From an uncultured Collinsella sp. (GTDB lineage: Bacteria > Actinomycetota > Coriobacteriia > Coriobacteriales > Coriobacteriaceae), in the NCBI GenBank assembly GCA_900542325.1, contig UQMY01000009.1:1-64000 (forward strand): DNA of 64,000 nt, written 5' to 3'. The notes beneath the pieces were generated by a model. The model had not been told where the DNA came from, searched no databases, and saw only the letters and a list, made by a program, of their open reading frames with translations. Numbering within the stretch: the stretch's first letter is position 1; every line of letters starts with the position of its first letter. The translations under genes were made by a program, and so were the position numbers. Positions 18,199-26,546 of the stretch are shown piece by piece.

Positions 18199-19308
18199 GT
18201 GGCAGTAAAGATTGAGCGGTGCAACGAGCCGACAGGCGAACAGCTAGCGGCTTCCGTAATCCTAACAGGCGCCTCGGCGCTACGCATGATGCGCGCCGAG
18301 CGCCGACAAATGGGTTACATCAGCTGGAGGGACCTCGATCCCGATGAAGAGCGCCGTGTGCTGTGCACGTCGTCGCCCTCGACCGAGGACATCTATCTTC
18401 CCGACTTGGTGCGGATTGGGGCCGCAAGCGGCGAGGTGCAAGAAGATCTTTGCTTGCTGGTGGGATCTGCGGCGCAGCGCCGCCGCATGCCTGGCGTGGG
18501 CTGGTCCGTATGCTCCGGGTTGCCCGCCGGCTCGATTCTAGAGGTGGAACCGGGGGTGTACAGTCTATCTCCCGAGGCCCTTTGTGTTGCCGTCGCCCGC
18601 GAGGTCGGCTGTATCCAGGCATTTGCCCTGGCCCAGGAGCTGTGCTCTAAGATTTCGCTGAGTGACCGCGGGAAGTATCTGCCTCCCTACACCTCGCCTG
18701 TTACGAATAAACTTGCAAAGGACAAGGACCAGCCAGCAGATGTGGGCTACTTTGAGGTTGAGCCGGTGCTGACGCCCGATCGTCTGGCAGATTACCTCGC
18801 GGTATGCAAGGGGAACGCGGCCAAGCAGCTGCAGCGTCTGTGTCCCTATCTTTCGGAAAACCTGCGCTCACCCATGGAGTGCATCATGCTCGCCCTGTTT
18901 TCGCTTCCGTTTTCCTATGGCGGGTTTGCCTGCGGACCTTTTAAGACCGACTACAAGATTGAGTTCGATGACCGTGCGCAGGCAATCTCGGGGATGTCCC
19001 ATGCAGTTTGCGATGCGTATCAAGAAGCAGCCCGGTTTGACCTGGAATACAACGGTGAGCTGGGCCATTCATCCCGGAGGGGACGTATCCATGATGAAAA
19101 GCGCAACACGGGCTTGATTACTATGGGAATCGAGGTCGCGACGGTCAACAACGAAATGCTCTGTGACATGGAAGCGATGGAAGCACTCGCATGGCGCATG
19201 CACCAGCGTATGCGAAAGCGGTACCGGAATCGTGTCGATGCCCGCAGGAAGAAGCAAGAGGCGTTGCTTAACACGCTGCGGGCGTGTTTTGGGCTTAAGC
19301 CGGTCTAA
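18199..19308 (+). CDS. Hypothetical protein with a nuclease-like C-terminal domain
   Basis: A 369-residue protein from a GTG start at 18199 that follows GGGG, ten bases after comF. I do not recognise the N-terminal two-thirds. The C-terminal part contains FDLEYNGELGHSS followed by HDEKRNTGLITMGIEV, a spacing of E-Y-(D/N)-G ... D-x-x-R ... L ... G that resembles Vsr/DUF559-type PD-(D/E)XK nucleases in actinobacterial orphan proteins. The tail is basic (MRKRYRNRVDARRKK). A link to DNA is possible but unproven. Proteins of this kind occur singly in many Coriobacteriia genomes. Confidence 0.7.
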   Translation: MAVKIERCNEPTGEQLAASVILTGASALRMMRAERRQMGYISWRDLDPDEERRVLCTSSPSTEDIYLPDLVRIGAASGEVQEDLCLLVGSAAQRRRMPGVGWSVCSGLPAGSILEVEPGVYSLSPEALCVAVAREVGCIQAFALAQELCSKISLSDRGKYLPPYTSPVTNKLAKDKDQPADVGYFEVEPVLTPDRLADYLAVCKGNAAKQLQRLCPYLSENLRSPMECIMLALFSLPFSYGGFACGPFKTDYKIEFDDRAQAISGMSHAVCDAYQEAARFDLEYNGELGHSSRRGRIHDEKRNTGLITMGIEVATVNNEMLCDMEAMEALAWRMHQRMRKRYRNRVDARRKKQEALLNTLRACFGLKPV

Positions 19309-19339
19309 TTCGCGTCGAAAATAGAGGGTTAATCGTATG

Positions 19340-19562
19340 CCCTGGCCAAAATATGGCAAATATGAGTACTGTCACTAAATCAGTAACAGCAAAATCAAGG
19401 AATTTAGAACTCGGAGGCGGCGTAAAGTGAGAAGATAATAAACAAATGTAGAATAACTAAGCATCAGGTTGGCGACACTGAGCGCAAAATCTGTCCGAGA
19501 GGCCAAAATTGCCTGTTACTAAATTGGTGGCAGTACTCATATTTGCCATATTTTGACCAGGG
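19340..19562. repeat. Inverted-repeat element, family 1, copy B
   Basis: Terminal 50-bp arms (19340-19389 and 19513-19562) are inverted copies with about five mismatches and share the core CAGTACTCATATTTGCC. The 123-bp interior is AT-richer than the flanks and resembles the interior of copy A at 4745-4972. There is no coding capacity. It is probably a MITE-like or structured intergenic repeat. Confidence 0.8.
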
Positions 19563-19579
19563 CACCCTAAGAAGGGCGC

Positions 19580-19608
19580 CCCGGAGCTCCCCGTAGGGGA
19601 GCTCCGGG
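19580..19608. repeat. Strong GC hairpin
   Basis: A perfect 13-bp stem (CCCGGAGCTCCCC) with a 3-base loop lies between the repeat element and the 19681 promoter. It has no following T-run, so it may be part of the repeat or a weak terminator. Confidence 0.6.
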
Positions 19609-19680
19609 CTTCATAGGGGCACGAATAGCCCACTCCGACCTGCAAAATCTGTGCGCACGATGCGAATGACGCCCTTAACC

Positions 19681-19709
19681 TTAAACTTTAGCTTGAACTT
19701 AGCTATAAT
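19681..19709 (+). promoter_or_regulatory. Sigma-70-type promoter for the candidate RNA and lipoprotein gene
   Basis: TTAAAC (19681-19686) and TATAAT (19704-19709) are separated by exactly 17 bases, the best promoter match I found in the window. Transcription would start near 19716, leaving more than 320 untranslated bases before the lipoprotein start. Confidence 0.75.
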
Positions 19710-19715
19710 GCGCTA

Positions 19716-20036
19716 CGTTCCTGCCAGGCTGTGGTTGCGGACGGACGAAATGCCCGTCCTAGTCCAAGACAGACGCGGTCAAAGGGATCCACGTAAGCGA
19801 CCGCGTGCGCGCGGCGCGATCATGGCGCGTCCTAGATGTAAGCCGCACCGTCCGTTCTACTTTCTTTGGGGCAATACCGCCTCGCGGGCGAGCGGGCCAG
19901 TCGTGAAGGTGGCTGCGGCCTCCCGAGCAAACACCCCGGTGCGCAAGTGTGGGGTCAAATACCAGGTCAGCTGGTGGGAACAACCAGTTATTCCGCGCAA
20001 CGCACGGATTGTATACGACACAGAAGGCAGGGTAGT
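19716..20036 (+). ncRNA. Candidate structured noncoding RNA or long leader
   Basis: A GC-rich 320-base stretch follows a consensus promoter. Its ends can pair (CCTGCC and CTGTG near 19722-19736 with CACAG and GGCAGG near 20019-20032). Several local stems are visible, such as ACGCGGTC with GACCGCGT (19774-19807) and GGACGG with CCGTCC (19739-19759). It lacks the RNase P, tmRNA and SRP signature motifs I looked for. An open frame crosses it, but the translation is not protein-like. It is either a separate RNA or a structured 5' leader of the lipoprotein gene. Confidence 0.45.
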
Positions 20037-20040
20037 GGAC

Positions 20041-21066
20041 ATGGTGAGGGGCAGCTTGATGCACGCGGCTCGGTTAGGTGCTGGGACCGCAGCGGTCATT
20101 GCCGTTTTGGGCCTGAGCGGATGCGCGTTCAACCCGCTGTCTACGTTCACGACTCCCACGATCGACCAGATCGAGTACGAGACCGTCACGCCGGCGGTGT
20201 CGGACGATGCCCTGGTCACTCCCGGAACCCTGACGGTCGCCCTCGATACTTCCGATGCGCCGCAGGCAATGCAGGGCGCCGACGGCGAGCTTACGGGGTA
20301 TGCAGTCGATGCTGCCCGCGCCCTCGCAAGCCGCATGGGCCTTAAGGTCGCCTTTGTCGATGCGTCCTCGGCAGGTTCCGCGCTCGGCGACAAAAAGGCT
20401 GATATCTTTATCGGCGAGATCAACTCCACGGACGGGGACGTTAGCTCGCTCGGCACCTGCCTGTACGATGCCGCTTCCGTGTTCGGTAAAACCAGCGATG
20501 TTGGGTCGCTAAGCGTTTCCACCGATACCCTTAACACGTCTACTCTGGGTGTCCAGATGTCCTCGGCCTCGCAGGAGGCGCTTGCTAAGCAGAGCATCAC
20601 CGCCAACCAAAAGACCTACTCCAACATCAACGAGTGCTTTGAGGCGCTCGAGTCCGGCGAGGTCGACTATGTAATCTGCGACTCCACGGCCGGCGGCTAC
20701 CTTGCACGCCTGATGAGCGAGGTCTCCTATGCCGGTTCGCTCGAGGCGCCCTCGACGCTTGGTGTTGCGGGCCTCTCGTCCAATGACGAACTTTGCCGTG
20801 CCGTGAGCGATGCCCTCGACGGTATTACGGCCGACGGCACGCTCGAGGCGGTCCACTCTGTCTGGTATGGCAGGATGCCCTACGACCTCACCACTAAGAC
20901 GGTTTCGGGCGCTAACGTGCAGCCGGGCGACTCTGAGTCCAGTGAGACCGCATCCTCCGGCAGCGAGTCCTCCGATTCCAACAATGAGACCGCATCCTCC
21001 GAGGACAAATCGTCCAGCCAGGAAGGCACCATCACCGACGACGACATTAACAAACTTAATAGCTAG
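20041..21066 (+). CDS. Solute-binding lipoprotein (amino-acid-type SBP)
   Basis: A 341-residue exported lipoprotein. The signal ends in the lipobox LSGC (Cys28 from the 20041 start). A second ATG at 20059 has a better ribosome site (GAGGGG) and may be the real start. The body resembles family 3 periplasmic binding proteins, which bind polar amino acids: LTVALDTSDAPQAM, ELTGYAVDAARALASRMG and GEVDYVICDSTAGG. The last 45 residues are a Ser/Glu/Asp linker. No permease or ATPase gene is adjacent, so its transporter, if any, lies elsewhere. Confidence 0.85.
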   Translation: MVRGSLMHAARLGAGTAAVIAVLGLSGCAFNPLSTFTTPTIDQIEYETVTPAVSDDALVTPGTLTVALDTSDAPQAMQGADGELTGYAVDAARALASRMGLKVAFVDASSAGSALGDKKADIFIGEINSTDGDVSSLGTCLYDAASVFGKTSDVGSLSVSTDTLNTSTLGVQMSSASQEALAKQSITANQKTYSNINECFEALESGEVDYVICDSTAGGYLARLMSEVSYAGSLEAPSTLGVAGLSSNDELCRAVSDALDGITADGTLEAVHSVWYGRMPYDLTTKTVSGANVQPGDSESSETASSGSESSDSNNETASSEDKSSSQEGTITDDDINKLNS

Positions 21067-21132
21067 TTATTGCTAGGGGTGGTGTCTCCTATACGTTGGA
21101 AAGGACGCCTCTTCACGGTTTCAACACGCACT

Positions 21133-21167
21133 GCCGGGTTTCCCCAATAGGGGAGCCCGGCTTTTTT
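21133..21167 (+). terminator. Terminator after the lipoprotein gene
   Basis: GCCGGG pairs with CCCGGC, extended by a TCCCC/GGGGA stem, and is followed by six T. This separates the lipoprotein transcript from the leader of hpf. Confidence 0.85.
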
Positions 21168-21383
21168 ATCCCTATAAAACCAGCAGGTCAAAGCCAATTT
21201 TCGGGACCAAATACAAAGCCGTCGGCTCCCTTCTATAGCGCACTTTGCCACGGAAAAGTGCGAGACTTCGGTATGCGGTATCAAGCAATCGTTATTCGGG
21301 TCTTTAGGAATCCGCGTGATTAAATGCACGGCAATGGGTACATAGCCAGTACAGGAAGTCCCCGAGGCAGATTGGAGCCACGT
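21168..21383 (+). ncRNA. Long hpf (raiA) leader; candidate raiA-type RNA
   Basis: A 216-base noncoding stretch lies between a terminator and the hpf ribosome site (GGAG at about 21373). A TATAAA at 21173-21178 could serve as the -10 box. It contains a clear hairpin, CGCACTTT with AAAGTGCG at about 21239-21262. A structured RNA class called raiA is known upstream of this gene in Firmicutes and Actinobacteria. The assignment rests on position and length only; I cannot match the consensus from memory. Confidence 0.4.
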
Positions 21384-21968
21384 ATGGATATCAAGGTTTC
21401 TGGACGCAAGACGACGGTAACCGATGCTCTGCGTGCGCATGTGGATGAGAAGATCGGCGAGGCGCTCAAGGTTTTCGATATCGAGCCCATGACGGTCGAC
21501 GTTGTACTTCGCTATGAGAAGAACCCCTCGAACCCCAACCCGGCAATCGTCGAGGTTACGGTTCGCGCCCGCGGTTCGGTGATTCGCGTTGCCGAGCACG
21601 GTGCAGATATGTACGCCGCCATCGACCTCTCCGCCGATAAGGTCACCCGCCAGCTGCGTAAGTTCAAGACCAAGGTCGTGGACAACCGCCAGGGCGGTGC
21701 CAGCGCCGCGGATGTTGCGCCGGTCGAGCGCGTTGACGATCTGGCCGACCTGCTGCTGCCCGAGGAGGAGGACGACCTGCTCGTCCGCGAGAAGGTCATC
21801 GATGTCACCCCGATGACTGAGGAGCAGGCGCTGGTGCAGACCGATCTGCTCGGCCATGACTTCTACGTGTTCGAGAACGCGACGACTGGCCTCATCAATG
21901 TGGTGTATCACCGTAAGAATGGTGGATATGGCATCATCAAGCCCCGCATCGAAACACTTGACGAGTAA
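21384..21968 (+). CDS. hpf: Ribosome hibernation promoting factor, long form
   Basis: A 194-residue cytosolic protein that dimerises 70S ribosomes into inactive 100S particles in slow growth. The N-terminal RaiA domain (MDIKVSGRKTTVTDALRAHV) occupies the first 100 residues. The C-terminal dimerisation domain has the conserved FYVFENATTGLINVVYHRK. I start at 21384, which has GGAG upstream and the conserved N-terminus. A promoter-distal terminator at 21998 follows. An unusually long leader precedes it. Confidence 0.93.
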   Translation: MDIKVSGRKTTVTDALRAHVDEKIGEALKVFDIEPMTVDVVLRYEKNPSNPNPAIVEVTVRARGSVIRVAEHGADMYAAIDLSADKVTRQLRKFKTKVVDNRQGGASAADVAPVERVDDLADLLLPEEEDDLLVREKVIDVTPMTEEQALVQTDLLGHDFYVFENATTGLINVVYHRKNGGYGIIKPRIETLDE

Positions 21969-21997
21969 AATACGTTAACTTGCATGAGTTAACGGCC

Positions 21998-22030
21998 GGC
22001 GGTCATCCCATGCGGATGGCCGCCTTTTTT
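21998..22030 (+). terminator. Terminator after hpf
   Basis: An 11-bp stem (GGCGGTCATCC with GGATGGCCGCC, one mismatch) and six T. A GTTAAC palindrome at 21974-21993 lies just before it. Confidence 0.85.
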
Positions 22031-22048
22031 ACGTAAGGAGTCGCTTTG

Positions 22049-23002
22049 ATGGACAAGGCTGCATCTACCGGCCATTCAGACCGCTGCCGCATCGTCGTCG
22101 ATACCTGCTGCGACTTTAGCCCCGAGGTCGCCGCGAACCTCGATGTCGATATCTTGGGCTTCCCCTTTATCATCGATGGCGAGGAGCGCACGGACGATAT
22201 CTGGTCGAGCATCAGCCCTAAGGAGTTCTACGACCGCATGCGTGCCGGCGCTCGCGTGTCTACCTCGGCTGTGTCGCTCGGTCGCTATATCGAGTTCTTT
22301 ACCGAGTGCGCCAAAGAGGGCACGCCTACGGTCTACCTGTGCTTTACCTCGGCGCTGTCGTCGAGCTACAACTCCGCGTGCCAGGCGGCGGACGCCGTGC
22401 GCGCCGAGTATCCCGATTTTGAGCTGTACGTGGTCGACAACGCTCTGCCCTGTGCGACCGGCGAGCTCTTGGCGCTTGAGGCCGTGCGCCAGCGTTCGGC
22501 GGGACTGACCGCCAAGCAGCTGGTCGACTGGGCAAACGAGGCCAAGACCTATGTCCACGGTTACTTTACGCTCGAGAGCTTTGACGCGCTGGCTGCTGGC
22601 GGCCGCATTCCGCCCGCGGCGGCACAGCTCACGGCAAAGCTCGACGTCAAACCCGAGCTGTCCTACGACCTGGCCGGCTCGCTGTCGCTGATCGGCGTCA
22701 ACCGCGGTCGCAAGAAGGCGCTCAAGTCCATCCTCAAGTCGTTCCGCGAGAACTATGTGCCCGATCGCACCATGCCCATCGCCATTATGACGGCCGATGC
22801 CGAGAAGGACGGCGACTGGCTCGAAGCCGCCATCCGCAAGGAGGAGGGCTGCGCCGACGTCACGATCATTCGCAGCTCCGTGGGTCCCACCATCGGCTCG
22901 CACGTGGGCCCCGGCATGGTGGCCTGCGCGTTTTGGGGCAAGAACCGCGCCGACAAGGCGTCGCTTTCCGACCGCATCGCCCGCCGTGTGCGCGGTCAGT
23001 AG
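22049..23002 (+). CDS. DegV-family fatty-acid-binding protein
   Basis: A 317-residue cytosolic DegV protein. Family members (FakB) hold a fatty acid for FakA, the kinase that makes acyl-phosphate for phospholipid synthesis; many others have unknown ligands. Visible are IVVDTCCDFSPEVA at the N-terminus, the STSAVSLGRY ligand loop and GPTIGSHVGPG near the end. TAAGGAG lies eight bases before the ATG at 22049. No fakA gene is in the window. Confidence 0.88.
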   Translation: MDKAASTGHSDRCRIVVDTCCDFSPEVAANLDVDILGFPFIIDGEERTDDIWSSISPKEFYDRMRAGARVSTSAVSLGRYIEFFTECAKEGTPTVYLCFTSALSSSYNSACQAADAVRAEYPDFELYVVDNALPCATGELLALEAVRQRSAGLTAKQLVDWANEAKTYVHGYFTLESFDALAAGGRIPPAAAQLTAKLDVKPELSYDLAGSLSLIGVNRGRKKALKSILKSFRENYVPDRTMPIAIMTADAEKDGDWLEAAIRKEEGCADVTIIRSSVGPTIGSHVGPGMVACAFWGKNRADKASLSDRIARRVRGQ

Positions 23003-23100
23003 GCAAGTAACGCGGCCGTAATCGATCCCAACTCACAGCCCAAACGCTGGCACCGAGTATTCAACCTGGTAATAACACCCAACCCAAAAGGAAAGGCTTC

Positions 23101-24180
23101 ATGGCAAACAAGCTCTCTGTCGCATTTATCGGCACCGGAATCATGGGTGCCCCCATCGCCGGCCACATTCTGGACGCCGGCTATCCCGTCACGGTCAACA
23201 ACCGCACTAAGTCCAAGGCGGCGGCGCTTATCGAGCGCGGTGCCGTCTGGGCCGATACCCCGGCCGATGCCGTGGCGAACGCCGACGTCGTCTTTACCAT
23301 GGTGGGTTATCCCTCCGAGGTCGAGGAGCTCTACCTGGCGGGCGACGGCCTGCTCGCGTGCACTAAGCCCGGCGCGGTGCTGATCGACCTCACTACGAGC
23401 TCGCCCGAGCTCGCCCGTGACATTGCCGAGGCCGCCCAGGTTTCCGGCCGCATGGCGTTTGACTGTCCCGTCACCGGCGGCGAGTCGGGTGCTATCGCCG
23501 GCACGCTTACGGCTATCGTTGGCGCTACCGAGAACGACATCGCTCCGGTCCGCGATATCCTTTCCACCTTTGCGGCAACCATCTGCTGCTTCGATGGTGC
23601 CGGCAAGGGCCAGGCTGCCAAGCTCGCCAACCAGGTGTCGCTGGGCGCCTGCATGGTCGGCATGGCAGACGCCATGGCATTTGCCGAGCTGAGCGGCCTT
23701 GACCTGGAGAAGACCCGCCAGATGATCCTGGGCGGTACCGGCAAGTCCGGCGCCATGGAGAGCCTGGCTCCCAAGGCGCTTGACGGCGACTACAAGCCCG
23801 GCTTTATGGTCGAGCACTTCATTAAGGACCTGCGCTTGGCGCTCGCTTACGCCGATGACCGCGAGCTCGCGCTGCCCGGTGCCGACGTCGCTTTTACGCT
23901 CTACGACATGCTCGACGCCATCGGTGGCGCCAAGCTGGGCACCCAGGCCATCACGGTTCTCTACAAGGAGGAGGCCGACGCCATCGCCGCCGGTCTGGAC
24001 TGGTCGCAGTATCGCCCCGAGGAGCATGGCGCTCACGAGGAAGGTTGCGGTTGCGGCGAGCACGGCGAGGACCATGAGTGCGGCTGTGGCCATCACCATG
24101 GCGAGGACCACGAGTGCTGCGGCGGCCACGGCCATGACGACGGCCACGAGTGCTGCTGCGGCCACCATCACGGGGAGTAG
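23101..24180 (+). CDS. 3-hydroxyisobutyrate dehydrogenase-like oxidoreductase with His/Cys-rich tail
   Basis: The first 300 or so residues are a beta-hydroxyacid dehydrogenase, a family that includes 3-hydroxyisobutyrate dehydrogenase and tartronate semialdehyde reductase. They show the NAD(P) motif FIGTGIMGAPIAG (residues 9-21), the substrate loop CPVTGGESGA and the catalytic Lys segment GQAAKLANQV. The final 53 residues (307-359) contain 14 His and 9 Cys in repeated DHECGCGHHHGE-type units. Such a tail is not part of the family and looks like a metal-binding or storage segment. The substrate cannot be deduced. A downstream membrane gene starts five bases after the stop. Confidence 0.88.
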   Translation: MANKLSVAFIGTGIMGAPIAGHILDAGYPVTVNNRTKSKAAALIERGAVWADTPADAVANADVVFTMVGYPSEVEELYLAGDGLLACTKPGAVLIDLTTSSPELARDIAEAAQVSGRMAFDCPVTGGESGAIAGTLTAIVGATENDIAPVRDILSTFAATICCFDGAGKGQAAKLANQVSLGACMVGMADAMAFAELSGLDLEKTRQMILGGTGKSGAMESLAPKALDGDYKPGFMVEHFIKDLRLALAYADDRELALPGADVAFTLYDMLDAIGGAKLGTQAITVLYKEEADAIAAGLDWSQYRPEEHGAHEEGCGCGEHGEDHECGCGHHHGEDHECCGGHGHDDGHECCCGHHHGE

Positions 24181-24185
24181 CGCCC

Positions 24186-24614
24186 ATGAGCTGGACGTTC
24201 GTGGTGCTTGCGCTGGTACTCTTTCTCTTTGCGATCTACATCGGCTTTCTGTGCGGCCAGTGGGCGTGCGAAAAGCGTGTCATCACCAAGCGCGACTACT
24301 GGATTGCCAACTTTGCAGGAGCGGCGGCGGTCGTCCTACTGACCTGGGTGTTCTCGCTGTTCCCGCTGGTGCAGTTTGCGCCGATCGGCTGGCTCGGCGG
24401 CTTTATCGCCGGCCTTAAGATGAGCTTTGGCGAGTCCGTCGGTCCATGGCGCAAGCACGACGAGGTTTTTAACGTCAACAAGGCTCATCGCGCCGCCGCC
24501 GACGCGGGCGACGCCGAGGAGCGCCGCCGTGCACGTCGCAATGGCGCGGCCGACCGGCAGCTCATCTCGGTCACCGATGACAGCAAGGGTGCTGGCAAGC
24601 ACGCCAAGAAATAA
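24186..24614 (+). CDS. Small membrane protein of unknown function
   Basis: A 142-residue protein with two predicted membrane helices (SWTFVVLALVLFLFAIYIGF and AAAVVLLTWVFSLFPLV) and a basic cytoplasmic tail with EERRRARRNG. The start at 24186 has GGGGAG upstream, inside the dehydrogenase end. It shares the transcript with the dehydrogenase and the HEAT-like gene 16 bases downstream. I do not recognise the family. Confidence 0.8.
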   Translation: MSWTFVVLALVLFLFAIYIGFLCGQWACEKRVITKRDYWIANFAGAAAVVLLTWVFSLFPLVQFAPIGWLGGFIAGLKMSFGESVGPWRKHDEVFNVNKAHRAAADAGDAEERRRARRNGAADRQLISVTDDSKGAGKHAKK

Positions 24615-24629
24615 AAAGAAGAGGTAACT

Positions 24630-25328
24630 ATGGCAGAAAACAAAGACGAACAGCTCACCGACGAGGAGCTGGCACAGCTCCAGCTGGCGGAGGAGAACGA
24701 GAACGCCGTCGACCGTCTGGTCCAGGAGCTCGGCTGCCCCACGCGCCGCATCCGCCAGTTTGCCGCCCGCGTGCTGCACCTGCTTGCCGAGCGCGATCCG
24801 CAGCGCGTCGTGCCCTGCGTGCCCGCGTTGATCGAGGCGCTCGACCGCCCCGAGGCGCAGACCCGCTGGGAGGCCCTCGATGCCCTGACGGCGCTCGCCA
24901 CCACCTGCCCCGAGCAGCTGGGCGATGCCTTTGAGGGCGCCGAGACCGCACTGTTCGACGAGATCTCCTCCACGCTGCGCTATGCCGCCTTCCGCCTGCT
25001 GTGCGTGTGGGGTGCCACGAGCGTCGAGCGTTCGCGCGAGGCTTGGCCCATCCTGGACGAGGCCATCCAGTGCTACCACGGCGACCTTGAGTATCGCGAC
25101 ATGCTCGGTTGCCTGTACGAGTTTTGCCAGGGCGAGATCGACGCCGAGGTTGCCGAGAAGCTTGCGCTGCGCCTTAAGTTCGATGCCGAGAACGGTAAGG
25201 GCAGCTATCTTAAGGCCCGTTCGAGCGAGATTTGCGAAATGCTTGTTAAACGTTTTGGCCTGGATCTCTCCAAAAAGAAGAAGCGTGCTAGCGTAAAAAA
25301 ATCTGACGACGCCGAAGACGAGGAGTAA
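24630..25328 (+). CDS. HEAT-repeat-like hypothetical protein
   Basis: A 232-residue acidic, all-helical protein. The pattern RRIRQFAARVLHLLAER and ALIEALDRPEAQTRWEALDA looks like HEAT repeats, which mediate protein contacts. The C-terminal 20 residues are a charged Lys then Asp/Glu tail. AGAGGT precedes the ATG. It lies six bases before isocitrate dehydrogenase and is probably co-transcribed. No function can be assigned. Confidence 0.8.
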   Translation: MAENKDEQLTDEELAQLQLAEENENAVDRLVQELGCPTRRIRQFAARVLHLLAERDPQRVVPCVPALIEALDRPEAQTRWEALDALTALATTCPEQLGDAFEGAETALFDEISSTLRYAAFRLLCVWGATSVERSREAWPILDEAIQCYHGDLEYRDMLGCLYEFCQGEIDAEVAEKLALRLKFDAENGKGSYLKARSSEICEMLVKRFGLDLSKKKKRASVKKSDDAEDEE

Positions 25329-25334
25329 CAGATT

Positions 25335-26420
25335 ATGGCGCACGATGTAGTCCTGATTCCCGGTGACGGTATCGGTCCCGAGATTACGCAGGCCATGCGC
25401 CGCGTGGTCGAGGCCACCGGTGTCCAGATCAACTGGAACGTCCAGGAGGCCGGTGCCGGCGTCATGGACGAGTTTGGCACGCCGCTGCCCCAACATGTGC
25501 TCGATGCGGTCGCCGAGACCAAGGTTGCCATCAAGGGCCCCATCACCACGCCGGTCGGCACGGGCTTCCGCAGCGTTAACGTCGCCCTGCGCAAGCACTT
25601 CGACCTGTACGCCTGCGTGCGCCCCTGCCTGTCGCAGCCGGGCGACGGCTCGCGCTTCCGCGACGTCGACCTGGTCATCGTGCGCGAGAACACCGAGGAC
25701 CTCTACGCCGGCATCGAGTTCGATGAGGGCGCTGCCGAGGTCGAGGAGCTCTCGCAGCTTGTCGAGCGTTCGGGCCAAAAGACCTTCGCCGCCGATTCCG
25801 CGATCTCGATCAAGCCGATCTCCATCGCCAAGAGCCGCCGCATTGTGGAGTATGCCTTTGAGTATGCCCGCCGCTGCGGCCGCAAAAAGGTGACGGCCGT
25901 GCATAAGGCCAACATCATGAAGGCGACCGACGGCTTGTTCCTGCGCGTAGCGCGCGAGGTGGCCTCCAACTATCCCGATATCGAGTTCAACGACAAGATC
26001 GTCGACGCCACCTGCATGGGCCTGGTCCAGAACCCCAACGACTTCGATGTCTTGGTGCTGCCCAACCTGTACGGCGACATCGTGAGCGACCTGTGCGCCG
26101 GCCTGGTTGGTGGCCTGGGTATGGCTCCGGGTTCCAACATCGGTGCCGATTGCGCCATCTTTGAGGCAACGCACGGCTCCGCGCCCGATATCGCCGGTCA
26201 GGATATCGCCAACCCCACGGCCGAGATCCTCTCTGCTGCGATGATGCTCGATCACCTGGGCGAGAACGATGCTGCCAATCGCATTCGTGCCGCCGTCTCC
26301 GCCACGCTCGACGAGGGCGAGCAGGTTACCGGTGACGTGCGTCGTGCCCAGACCGGCTCCGTTGAGGGCGCTGTGGGCACGCAGGCCTTTGCCGATGCCG
26401 TTATCGCGCACCTGGGCTAA
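25335..26420 (+). CDS. icd: NAD-dependent isocitrate dehydrogenase (isocitrate/isopropylmalate family)
   Basis: A 361-residue decarboxylating dehydrogenase that converts isocitrate to 2-oxoglutarate and supplies glutamate precursor. The N-terminus (VVLIPGDGIGPEIT), the substrate loop FRSVNVALRKHFDLYACVRP and RENTEDLYAGIE (from about residue 117) are typical of the short NAD-linked form rather than leuB, which lacks the TEDLY segment. The nucleotide site lies in GSAPDIAGQDIANP. The length fits. Homoisocitrate dehydrogenase is the main alternative. Confidence 0.88.
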   Translation: MAHDVVLIPGDGIGPEITQAMRRVVEATGVQINWNVQEAGAGVMDEFGTPLPQHVLDAVAETKVAIKGPITTPVGTGFRSVNVALRKHFDLYACVRPCLSQPGDGSRFRDVDLVIVRENTEDLYAGIEFDEGAAEVEELSQLVERSGQKTFAADSAISIKPISIAKSRRIVEYAFEYARRCGRKKVTAVHKANIMKATDGLFLRVAREVASNYPDIEFNDKIVDATCMGLVQNPNDFDVLVLPNLYGDIVSDLCAGLVGGLGMAPGSNIGADCAIFEATHGSAPDIAGQDIANPTAEILSAAMMLDHLGENDAANRIRAAVSATLDEGEQVTGDVRRAQTGSVEGAVGTQAFADAVIAHLG

Positions 26421-26479
26421 GGTATGCACGCTGCAAACGCCTAAATAGTACTTAAGTGTTTGCGTATAACCTAAGAATC

Positions 26480-26508
26480 AATACGCCCGGCGCCTCGTCG
26501 GGCGTATT
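26480..26508 (+). terminator. Hairpin after icd
   Basis: A perfect 10-bp stem (AATACGCCCG with CGGGCGTATT). The T-run is weak, so termination may be partial. Confidence 0.6.
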
Positions 26509-26546
26509 CTATTGGGGACTATGTTTCCTAACAAGGAGTAATTGAT

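Noticed and set aside
19651..20040. N-terminal extension of the lipoprotein
   Set aside because: The frame is open, but the translation is Arg/Pro-rich and not conserved-looking, and it would put a lipobox 158 residues inside. The region looks like structured RNA.
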